Source: Dallia pectoralis
Lineage: Eukaryota > Chordata > Actinopteri > Esociformes > Umbridae
NCBI GenBank assembly: GCA_029465975.1
Contig: CM055760.1
Location: 8,245,575-8,309,574 of the forward strand
DNA: 64,000 bases
Direction of reading: 5' to 3'
The position numbers and the translations under genes are program-made. Below the pieces are notes generated by a model. The model saw only the letters and a program-made list of their open reading frames with translations, did not search any database and was not told where the DNA came from. Shown in pieces: positions 1 through 9,880 of the stretch (position 1 is the first letter of the stretch; the number at the start of each line of letters is the position of its first letter).

Positions 1-1668
1 TTCGTAACAGGTTTTTTTCAAGTTCAGTGTATGTGTTTCCGTTCGGGCTCGGTTTGTTTTCGTCATTTATTATACCAGTTGAACGTGATGTATTGCCCGT
101 GCCTGGTTCCTCCCTCCGACGCCACCCAAGTCGTGACACATCGGAAAAAACACATTTACAATAGAACGCAATTGCGTTAATTAAAAGAATACAAATCGTT
201 TGGTTAGTAACAGGATGATACAGCTGCGATCGAAACAACGACGCCGCGAAGAAGGTCTGTCTGGTTTGTCAACACAGTCCCTCGTCTTCGTCAATAATAA
301 TTGTGTGTCGCCGGGCCAGAACGACGCGTTGCCTTTTTCTCTGAGAAATCTCGTAAACACCAGAAGAACTGTCAAAAATGTTTAGATCATCCCTTTGTCA
401 CTCTGTCACTCTCTTTCTCTCCTCTTAACCCATACTCCACTCCGGCTGTCTCTATAGGGAAATGTTCTGTAACTAGATGTATGCATCACCTGATTGACTA
501 TGTACGGAGCCTTTGAAGTGAGTTCAGCGTTCTGCCTCTGGAACGTTCTGGGACCCCTTGTCTCTTCAGTGCCTTACGGAGTATGAGATTGTCGTCGCGT
601 TTCTTCCTGACTCTAAAATCGGTCTCCTCAGCAGACCTGCCTCCTCCTACTCGTTCTGTCACCGTCGTGTCACGCTTAGAGTAATCGGAAGTGTGACTCC
701 GTCAGCCTGTAGCCGTGTCCGTCTGACTGTAGCCGCATCTGTCTGCCCGTGGCTGTGAGTAGTCTGTCTCGTCTGCCACGGGGCCGTCTGCGCTCTGTCC
801 TTGGGAGAAGTCAGAAGGCTGGAGGCCGACGGGTCTGACGAAAGATGCCCTCTGCCTCGCCACAGATCATTAATGCATGAGAGGGTTGGGGGGAGAGAAG
901 GGGGGGAGACGGCACCTTTTCCACTGGAGCTCGGTCAGACGTAAAAGAGGGGTGGTGGAGATGGAAAGACTGAATGAGAGGTAACGGGGAGCAATGCAGA
1001 AGAGAGCTTTAGAAGATTCTTTTTTTTTTTCGCGGATCATGTGAGTTGGCACACTTCGGATTTCGAGATAGCACTCGCTTTCGTTTTTCTATATGCTGCT
1101 CCTCTTCTCCTTCTTTCACTCTCTCTCTCTCGCTCTCAACTTAAAAAGCTGTAATGGCGGGAACGACAAGGTCAATGATTGCACAGCGCAGTGATACACG
1201 CAAACAAATATGACAGCAACGGTGAAAATAAAAACAGAAAACCTTTTTTTCTCTCTGTGTTTGTCCATGGTGACATGGCGTATGCAGAAGCAGTATTGAA
1301 CCCTAGTCATCCTCTGGTATCTCCAGAGCCTCCTCCATCAGCCTCTGGGCTCTTTATTTTCTCGCTCCTTCTCACTCACTTTATTGCTCTCCTCTCATTT
1401 AAATTCTTCTTCTCTTGTTCTCTCCTCCAAGACCTCAAGGCTATCTCGGCTTGCTTTGTTCTCCTCTTCCTCCTCCTTCCTCTCTGCTCGGGGCATTCAC
1501 AAACCATTTGTTCCTATCAAGCAGGTACAACAGACACCTCCACGTAAGGAGAACACCCACTCACATGCATCCCATCTCCGCTATATAAATAATTTGGAAT
1601 GTATTTTCTCATGCCGTTTTTATCTGAGCTGCGGAGGACGTGCAGCTGGTGTTTGTACGCATCCTGTG

Positions 1669-2168
1669 CTGGTGGGGTCTGTGATTGGTCCTGAGCTGGT
1701 GGGGTCTGTGATTGGTCCTGAGCTGGTGGGGTCTGTGATTGGTCCTGTGCTAGCGGGGTTTGTGATTGGTCCTGAGCTGGTGGGGTCTGTGATTGGTCCT
1801 GTGCTGGTGGGGTCTGTGATTGGTCCTGTGCTAGCGGGGTTTGTGATTGGTCCTGAGCTGGTGGGGTCTGTGATTGGTCCTGTGCTGGTGGGGTCTGTGA
1901 TTGGTCCTGTGCTAGCGGGGTTTGTGATTGGTCCTGTGCTGGTGGGGTCTGTGATTGGTCCTGAGCTGGTGGGGTCTGTGATTGGTCCTTTGCTAGCGGG
2001 GTTTGTGATTGGTCCTGTGCTGGTGGGGTCTGTGATTGGTCCTGTGCTGGTGGGGTCTGTGATTGGTCCTGAGCTGGTGGGGTCTGTGATTGGTCCTGAG
2101 CTGGTGGGGTCTGTGATTGGTCCTGTGCTGGTGTGGTCTGTGATTGGTTCTGTGCTGGTGGGGTCTGC
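1669..2168. repeat. 27-bp minisatellite with 81-bp higher-order repeat
   Basis: There are about 18.5 tandem copies of a 27-bp unit built around GTCTGTGATTGGTCCTG. A variant unit (CTAGCGGGGTTT instead of CTGGTGGGGTCT) begins at 1,750, 1,831, 1,912 and 1,993, that is, every third copy (81 bp), before the right part becomes monomeric. The unit length is divisible by three and has no stop in several frames, so both strands are open. I treat those frames as non-coding. Confidence 0.97.
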
Positions 2169-2245
2169 GGGGTTCCTCGGGTAGGCGGGGCCAATCGCTC
2201 CTCATTACCCTTCCATTATTGCCGGTTGACCTATTTTACCGCAGA

Positions 2246-2370
2246 GAGGTGTGGGTGGTGGAGGTGGCGGGTAGAGGAGGTGTGGGTGGAGGAGGTGGCG
2301 GGTAGAGGGGGTGTGGGTGGAGGAGGTGGTGGGTAGAGGAGGTGTCGGGTAGAGGAGGTGGGGGTTACGA
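2246..2370. repeat. GGAGGTG(T/G)GGGT-type purine-rich minisatellite
   Basis: Imperfect tandem copies are built from GGAGGTGGCGGGTAGAGGA and GGAGGTGTGGGTGGA. The sequence is G-rich on the plus strand. No coding value is apparent. Confidence 0.85.
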
Positions 2371-2635
2371 GGCCAAATCACAGGCTTCAGAGGGTCCCCC
2401 GGGGACAATAGCTACTGTACACTCTGTCACACTCTCTCCATTTCCCTCACTACACGCCTCTCTTTTCACTCCCTCTCTGCATCTCTCTCTCTCTCACACA
2501 CACACACAGACACCTCCATTACCAGCCTCCCTCCCTCCATCTCCCACCTCCTCTAAAACATGACCAAGTGTCAATTCCACTTAACAGGTCTCTTAAAGCT
2601 TCAGCTGTGTGAACGCAGGCCCTTTGGTGCCGTGA

Positions 2636-2694
2636 GCGTGTGTGTGTGTGTGTGTGTGCGTGGGCGTGCGTGCATGCATGTGTGTGTGTGCGTA
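2636..2694. repeat. (GT)n microsatellite
   Basis: This is an interrupted GT tract with GCGT and GCAT variants. Confidence 0.9.
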
Positions 2695-2829
2695 TCAAAA
2701 GCTTCTGTTGAAGTTCTGCATTAAAACGTTGCAACAACATCACATTTGTGTAACAGCATTAGATTAGCCATCAAAGGCACCAGCTATTTGGGTATCTATA
2801 GCAAATGGCTGTAAAAGCAGTTTTACAGT

Positions 2830-2884
2830 GAGTGTGTGTGTGTGTCTGTGTGTCTGTGTGTCTGTGTGTCTGTGTGTGTGTGTG
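2830..2884. repeat. (GT)n / GTCTGTGT microsatellite
   Basis: GT dinucleotides are interrupted regularly by CT, giving an 8-bp period. Confidence 0.9.
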
Positions 2885-3283
2885 TAGAACTAACCCCGCA
2901 GGGTGAGATAAATGGATGAGCGTTGTAGTGTTTCTGTTATTGTCAAGTTCATGAGGCCTGGGTTCCGGCGTGTCTGCATTTCCTTTCATCTATGCCCTTT
3001 ACCCTCCCTCTTGGTCCCCAGGCTAAGATTTATGACTTTACATTCCATCTGCCTTGTCACATTAATTTAGCCATCCCACTTCCTCTTCTTACCTACACAC
3101 AGACACACACACGTCAGCACAGTGCCGTGTGTGATGCAGAGTGTTTCTCTGGTGTTGGCCCCGGTATCTTGGTTCTGTAAAGCCCCGATCCTCTGGTTTC
3201 CCATCACATTATCTGGGTGCATTAATAGGCAGTTGCAGGAATTTAGTTAAGCAGAAAGAAGACGGGACAGAAGACTGAACAGG

Positions 3284-3962
3284 GAGGAGTTAGTGAGGGA
3301 GGAGTCAGTGAGGGAGGAGACGGAGTGGGAGGAGACGGAGTGGGAGGAGACGGAGTGGGAGAAGACGTAGTGGGAGGAGTCAGTGAGGGAGGAGTCAGTG
3401 AGGGAGGAGTCAGTGAGGGAGGAGACAGAGTGGGAGGAGACGGAGTGGGAGAAGACGGAGTGGCAAAAGACGGAGTGGGAGGAGTCGGAGAGGGCGGAGT
3501 CGGATAGGGCGGAGAGGGAGGAGACGGCAAGTCGGAGAGGGAGGAGTCGGAGAGGGAGGAGTCGGATAGGGCGGAGATGGATAGGGCGGAGAGGGAGGAG
3601 ACAGCAAGTCGGAGAGGGAGGAGTCGGAGAGGGAGGAGTCGGAGAGGGAGGAGTCGGAGAGGGAGGAGTCGGAGAGGGAGGAGACGTAGTGGGAGAAGAC
3701 GTAGTGGGAGAAGACGTAGTGGGAGGAGTCGGAGAGGGAGGAGACGGAGTGGGAGGAGACGGAGTGGGAGGAGACGGAGTGAGGGAAGACGTAGTGGGAG
3801 GAGTCGGAGTGGGAGGAGACAGAGTGGGAGGAGTCGGAGTGGGAGGAGTCGGAGTGGGAGGAGTCGGAGTGGGAGGAGTCGGAGTGGGAGGAGTCGGAGT
3901 GGGAGGAGTTGGAGAGGGCGGAGTCGGATAGGGCGGAGACGGAGGAGTCGGAGACGGAGGAG
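3284..3962. repeat. 15-bp purine-rich minisatellite
   Basis: About 680 bp is made of GGGAGGAGTCGGAGT-type 15-mers, with sub-variants (GACGGAGT, GTCAGTGA, GACGTAGT, GTCGGAGA, GGCGGAGTCGGATAG) grouped in local blocks. It is strongly G-rich on the plus strand. Because 15 is divisible by three, frames on both strands stay open (Arg/Gly/Ser-rich on plus, Pro/Ser/Thr-rich on minus). These are artefacts. Confidence 0.96.
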
Positions 3963-4007
3963 TATTCACAGCATGCTTGAATATCTACAGAGAACCAGGC
4001 AAAATGG

Positions 4008-4015
4008 GTGCACAG
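4008..4015. repeat. Target-site duplication of the hAT element, left copy
   Basis: GTGCACAG lies immediately before the left terminus and is identical to the right copy. Confidence 0.93.
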
Positions 4016-5559
4016 TAGGGGTGTGCGATATGACGATATTTAATCGTGGACTATTAAAATGTCTCCACGATTCACTTTTTCGGAAATATCGTAGAATCGC
4101 GCTCCAGTGCACATTCTATTAGATGCAGATATATGGCGTTTTTTCAGCTACGTATCAACATGCAATGCGCGGTGCGCTAGATGTCAGCGTGTTAACACTA
4201 GAAGCGCCAACAGCCCATGCCCGCAGGCGTTGCAGTTAGTAATTAAAATAAATATATAATGTTGAAAAGCTACAGCCTCGTCCTTCCATGACTTTTCCTA
4301 AATACGTGCATTTTACCTTGTCCCGTTTTCAGAAACTGGACGCGTTTTGGTCTGATCTCGTTTTGGTCTGATCTATATTGGACTCGTTTTGGTCTGGTTT
4401 ATATGAAACTGGATCCGTTTTGGTCTGGTCTGTTTAAAACTGGACGCGTTTTGGTCTAGTCTACATGAAAATGGACGCGTTTTGGTCCGATCTATATGAA
4501 ACTGGATATATGTAACCGATTAATTTGCTGCGGTCTCATGTGCACTCATAACATCACTAATGAACACTGTGCGCAGTGCAACCGGTTAGTATGCGTGTCC
4601 TGCTCAGGCAGACAAAAGCTGCGAGATATACATAGATAATAGATTGATTGGCTTGGTTGAATTTGAATGAACTCGAAAAAAGAGGTAGGCCTACGTTTAT
4701 AAAGAAATATATGTTTTACTAAATAAACAGAACGAAAATATAAAACGAAATTGATTAATGTATCTACCGGGTAACAGCAGAATATACCCGACCGTGACCA
4801 ATATACAAACTGTAAAATACGTTTCATTGTCTACAGTGCCTTAGTTACTGGACAGTAATTACTATAGGCTAATACATTTTACAAATGTAAATGATCGAAT
4901 TATACACTGTAGCCTAATGTTTGTACTTCAAGAGTCTGTGTTGCAATATATACGGCCAATCGTGTGCAAATCATTTTATTGCGCCTCGCTTGTGATCTAA
5001 TATGTTTTAGCATTTATTACATCAAAATAGGACATACAGTTTGATGGATTTTCATTTATTCGATCTTTAGAAATTTAAATATCATAGCCTGTGCATTTTA
5101 AAATCATGCTTTTAATTTTGTATTGTATGGTTACATAAGACAATAAATAGGCTACATACTATTTTAGTAAAATGTTTTACTGCATAATTCATAATTCATT
5201 TAATTCAGGATGATAACACAGTAGATTATCTGATGCTGTAGATGGATGGCAGGTTACACAGTGAATGGATGGTGAAGCTGCGGATGAGAATGGGTGCTTC
5301 TTTGCACAATTGCACTTCCATTAAATATACACGTGATTAAAATATGCTACTTTAACATTTTTTTCCCTTTTATGTTTTGTTACCTTACCTTGTATGGCTA
5401 TATTTTTTAAATGGAGATATAATTTGCTTGTATTGCGGCTCAGTAATTTGCAAAATAGTCTTAAAAAGCAACATGAAAAAGAATCGTGATAAAATCGTGA
5501 ATCGTGATTTTTCCTGAAAAAATCGTGATATGATATTTTTCCCATATCGCCCACCCCTA
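4016..5559. mobile_element. Non-autonomous hAT-superfamily DNA transposon
   Basis: The 1,544-bp element begins TAGGGGTGTGCGATATG and ends with the inverted counterpart of TAGGGGTGGGCGATATG, a terminal inverted repeat with one mismatch in 17. It is flanked by a perfect 8-bp duplication, GTGCACAG, at 4,008-4,015 and 5,560-5,567. An 8-bp target-site duplication with short TA(G)GGGTG-type termini is diagnostic of the hAT superfamily. The subterminal regions are rich in ATCGTG/CACGAT motifs, which may be transposase-binding sites. No reading frame long enough for a hAT transposase is present, so the copy must have been mobilised in trans. The perfect duplication suggests a fairly recent insertion. 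Confidence 0.93.
4333..4507. repeat. Internal tandem repeat of the hAT element
   Basis: There are five to six imperfect copies, of roughly 30 bp, built on AAACTGGACGCGTTTTGGTC and followed by a TCTATATG-like spacer. Such internal tandem repeats are common in non-autonomous hAT elements. Confidence 0.85.
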
Positions 5560-5567
5560 GTGCACAG
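5560..5567. repeat. Target-site duplication of the hAT element, right copy
   Basis: GTGCACAG lies immediately after the right terminus and is identical to the left copy. Confidence 0.93.
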
Positions 5568-6289
5568 GTGCATTGGAACTTTTAACCTACTAATTAACTC
5601 CATCCAGCCAATAGCTTCACAACCATCTGAAGTAAAGCAGTTCTCAAAACCTCCATAGCAAAGCCTTGACCACAAACGGAACAGACCTCTCAGCTAGCCG
5701 GTTTTGGGGATCTTTACACAACAAAATGAAGCTATCATTCATAACCAAGACATGAGAGAAATAAATACGGGCATATTTGAAAGACCAAAAAACAATCAAC
5801 CAAGACCCGGAGAAACGTGGCGCTTCTTCAGCCAAAACAAAGTGTACAGAGACAGACTGATACATATATTGTAGAAAGAACAGTATGTGCCGACGCAGTG
5901 AGCCTGTCTCGTTCTTGAGAGAACTGGCTCATATGGGGGAAAAAGACAGGCTATGTGCGCACCGGCCTAAAGTGGGAATCAAAAATCAAATCTCCGCCAA
6001 ACGTAGGGCCACACTATTGGCCACACACGTCTCACACAGCTACATAGGAGAACGTTTCACCCCGAGAATGAATCCTCCTCGAAGCACCAAGGGTGGGACA
6101 GAACGTCCTTTCTGAGTCAGCGGTCCGATAAGACCCAAGGAACGCTTGGTGAGATGTGTATCCCGAGATAAGACGTGGTCATGAGGAGAGAGAATGGGCG
6201 GCGTCCTGTTGCCATGACGTTAGATTCACAATGAGCACGAACAGCGTTCTAAATATAATCAGTACGAATCGGCTTATTTATTTCCCGTA

Positions 6290-6440
6290 TATCCATTGGA
6301 GATGTCTTTGTCCTTCTGAAACCTTTGTGTAATATTTATTTAGTTTTTTCTTTTTTCCACAGCCTGTTATTGCAATGCAAACCAAACAATAATGTTTACA
6401 ATGCCAATAAAACCCCTTTGAATTGGAATTGAATTGAAAC
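6290..6440 (+). mobile_element. Possible 3' end of a non-LTR retrotransposon
   Basis: A region ending ATGCCAATAAAACCCCTTTG is followed by (GAATTG)n-like tail sequence. This resembles the 3' tails of fish LINE copies, in which an AATAAA-containing end runs into a short tandem tail. No reading frame remains and the clade cannot be assigned from this piece. Confidence 0.5.
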
Positions 6441-6504
6441 AGACAGACAGACGGTAAACAGAAGCAGGCAGATAGACAGACAGGGGTAGACAGGGAGACA
6501 GACA

Positions 6505-6505
6505 C

Positions 6506-6540
<35 letters not shown>

Positions 6541-6585
6541 CACAGAGAGAGAGGGAGACAGACACAGAGAGAGAGAGAGAGAGAA
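6505..6585. repeat. (GA)n microsatellite
   Basis: This is a GAGA tract interrupted by GGGAGA and GACAGACACA. Confidence 0.9.
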
Positions 6586-6956
6586 TGGGAGAGTGAACTG
6601 GGCTTAGTGAAGGAAGCAGGACAGAGGGGAGTTTAATGGTGGACTGTCTTTTCGTAGTATCTCTCCCACAGAGGTGGTGAGGGTGAGAGACAAGTGGGGT
6701 TTAGGGAAAAGGGAGTGTGTGTATGTGTGTGTGTGTGTGTGTCTTTCAGACCCTGGGGATCACTGCTGCAGCCAGACTCAGTGACAAACAAGTAGAATAA
6801 ACTGTCTCACACGTACGGACACACTGTAGCCTCTACTGTCCCCCAGCCAGGCGTGTGTGTGTGTGTGTGCGTGAGTGTGTGTGTGTGCAGAGCACGCGCC
6901 TCCCAGCAAACACTGCGGTGGTCCCTGTTAGCTCTTTTCTGTCACTCCTCTGTGTC

Positions 6957-6964
6957 GGTCTCTC

Positions 6965-7001
<37 letters not shown>

Positions 7002-7290
7002 GTAGCGTGTATGTCTGTCTGTCTGTGTCTGTCTGTCTGTGTAGCGTGTGTCTGTCTGTGTCTGTCTGTCTGTGTAGCGTGTGTCTGTCTCTGTCTGTCT
7101 GTCTGTGTAGCGTGTGTCTGTCTCTGTCTGTCTGTCTGTGTAGCGTGTGTCTGTCTCTGTCTGTCTGTCTGTCTGTGTAGCGTGTGTCTGTCTCTGTCTG
7201 TCTGTCTGTGTAGCGTGTGTCTGTCTCTGTCTGTCTGTCTGTGTAGCGTGTGTCTGTCTCTGTCTGTCTGTCTGTCTGTGTAGCGTGTAT
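6957..7290. repeat. (CTGT)n-derived minisatellite
   Basis: CTGT repeats are interrupted regularly by GTAGCGTGTGTCTGTCTCTG, giving a 32-36-bp higher-order unit repeated about eight times. Frames on both strands are open only because of the repeat. Confidence 0.95.
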
Positions 7291-7552
7291 TGAGTGAATT
7301 ACACATTGAACACGGCAGGTTGACAGGGTAATTGTCCTGTCAAGCTGTTGTTTGCCTTTGGTAAATATCACCATCACCATCACCACCATCCATTGCACTC
7401 AGACTGCCAGTGTGTGTAATGGCTGTACAATATGTATGCCCTTCTAGATTCACCCTTCAGTGTGTGTGTGCGTTTGCCAAAATTGTGTGTGCCATGAGAC
7501 GTTGTGTGTATGTGTGTGTGAGAGAAAAAAAGGACCGAAAAGCTGCTTCTCT

Positions 7553-8344
7553 TCTGTATCATATCTGTAGTGTAGTCTACTGCCTGTGTATCATGTCTGT
7601 AGTGTAGTCTACTGTCTGTGTATCATGTCTGTAGTGTAGTCTACTGCCTGTGTATCATGTCTGTAGTGTAGTCTACTGTCTGTGTATCATGTCTGTAGTG
7701 TAGTCTACTGCCTGTGTATCATGTCTGTAGTGTAGTCTACTGTCTGTGTATCATGTCTGTAGTGTAGTCTACTGCCTGTGTATCATGTCTGTAGTGTAGT
7801 CTACTGCCTGTGTATCATGTCTGTAGTGTAGTCTACTGTCTGTGTATCATGTCTGTAGTGTAGTCTACTGTCTGTGTATCATGTCTGTAGTGTAGGTTAC
7901 TGTCTGTGTATCATGTCTGTAGTGTAGTCTACTGTCTGTGTATCATGTCTGTAGTGTAGTCTACTGTCTGTGTATCATGTCTGTAGTGTAGTCTACTGTC
8001 TGTGTATCATGTCTGTAGTGTAGTCTACTGTCTGTGTATCATGTCTGTAGTGTAGTCTACTGTCTGTGTATCATGTCTGTAGTGTAGTCTACTGTCTGTG
8101 TATCATGTCTGTAGTGTAGTCTACTGCCTGTGTATCATGTCTGTAGTGTAGTCTACTGTCTGTGTATCATGTCTGTAGTGTAGTCTACTGCCTGTGTATC
8201 ATGTCTGTAGTGTAGTCTACTGCCTGTGTATCATGTCTGTAGTGTAGTCTACTGTCTGTGTATCATGTCTGTAGTGTAGTCTACTGCCTGTGTATCATGT
8301 CTGTAGTGTAGTCTACCGTCTGTGTATCATGTCTGTAGTGTAGT
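7553..8344. repeat. 32-bp minisatellite (about 25 copies)
   Basis: The array has nearly identical copies of a 32-bp unit containing TATCATGTCTGTAGTGTAG, and each unit carries the small inverted pair GTAG-T-CTAC. One T/C site differs between copies: the left part mostly alternates C and T, the middle is uniform T, and the right part is mixed again. One copy at about 7,892 has GGTTAC instead of GTCTAC. Confidence 0.97.
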
Positions 8345-9260
8345 AGTTTTGCTCCCCTCCTATGTGCTAGCTGATCTCTTCACAAGGTCATAATTGCTAT
8401 GGCGACTGAATTGGTTATCATTCATTGTCTCCAATATTTAGCCATCTCATGATTTGCAAATACAGTGTAGTGTACACCCCTGCCTTGGCGGCTATGGTGC
8501 TGAATACCGAAGATGGGGCTGGCTGAGGTAGTGAGCCCGGGCCAAATCTTTCAAGATCACAGGAGAATATAAATACTTGAATTAGACGACAAAAGGGATC
8601 AGAGTTCCCGGTAAACCTGTTCTGGTTGTTGTCTTTTCACAGACATCTTAGAACATTGGGAAGAGTCATATTTATATTATTATTATAAAATAGAGCATCT
8701 GGCGATTTAAATCTGTTTGTAAAACTGGATTATGAAATCTGTTTGTCCTAAATCATAGAGATATTATTAGTGGCAGTAGTTAAGGGGCTGTTGTGCGTGT
8801 GTTCTTGTTCTCTCTTAGTGTTCCTTGGTTCCTTCCAGTACTGGTATTCCTGGCTGCTGTTCTGTGCCAATTATAGCGCTGTGTGTTGCGCCTGAAGCCA
8901 TTGGGCACAGCCAGGGGTCAGAGGGCGTGGCACTGACAGCCTACGATCCGCATGGCTGACCATGCCGAGGTAGGGCACTGCCCGCACCCCGCCGGGCATC
9001 CGGAGATGTGACAGGAAGAGTCCGAAGCCGCGGGGGGTTAGCAGAGTGTGCTGGCACTAAGGCCGTCATTAGGACCGATGAGCAGTCAAGCCTGGACCCT
9101 CTATCTGTCATCAGCGACCACTTCAGAATACAACCGTGTCGGCCCTGTTACTGGATGTGATGTTCAGACTGTCATCTTCCTGAGATGTGTCAAAGAGGCT
9201 GAATCACTCTGTAATGAAGACCATTATATGGACAGTGACCAAACGGGCTGTGCTGTGGAT

Positions 9261-9880
9261 CTAGCCAATGGACGCAACAATAATCTACATATGTAGTTAG
9301 CCAATGGACGCAACAATAATCTACATATGTAGTTAGCCAATGGACGCAACAATAATCTACATATGTAGCTAGCCAATGGACGCTACAGTAATCTACATAT
9401 GTAGTTAGCCAATGGACGCTACAGTAATCTACATATGTAGTTAGCCAATGGACGCTACAGTAATCTATATATGTAGTTAGCCAATGGACGATACAATAAT
9501 CTACATGTACTTAGCCAATGGACGCTACAATAATCTACATATGTAGTTAGCCAATGGACGATACAGTAATCTACATATGTAGTTAGCCAATGGACGATAC
9601 AGAAATCTAAATATGTAGTTAGCCAATAGACGCTACAGTAATCTAAATATGTAGTTAGCCAATAGACGCTACAATAATCTACATATGTAGTTAGCCAATG
9701 GACGATACAATAATCTACATCTACATATGTAGTTAGCCAATGGACGAAACAGTAATCTACATATGTAGTTAGCCAATGGATGAAACAGTAATCTACATAT
9801 GTAGTTAGCCAATGGACGCTACAATAATCTACCAGTGTGGCCAGCTTGTGGACGCTACAATAATCTAGCAGTGTAGCTAT
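9261..9880. repeat. 36-bp minisatellite with a palindromic core (about 17 copies)
   Basis: The unit contains GTAGTTAGCCAATGGACG and the perfect 12-bp palindrome CTACATATGTAG. Each copy carries CCAAT (CCAATGG, or CCAATAG in a few). The array degrades at the right end. The 36-bp period keeps a minus-strand frame open (12-residue repeat), which is not considered a gene. Confidence 0.97.

Noticed and set aside
1384..2194. Overlapping 266-codon plus-strand and 225-codon minus-strand frames
   Set aside because: Both are dictated by the 27-bp tandem repeat. No domain, splice context or signal supports coding.
3243..4122. Arg/Gly-rich and Pro/Ser-rich frames on both strands
   Set aside because: They are products of the 15-bp purine-rich minisatellite and are open in several frames at once.
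7553..9880. CRISPR-like regular repeats
   Set aside because: The arrays are head-to-tail with no unique spacers, and the surrounding gene is vertebrate, so these are minisatellites.
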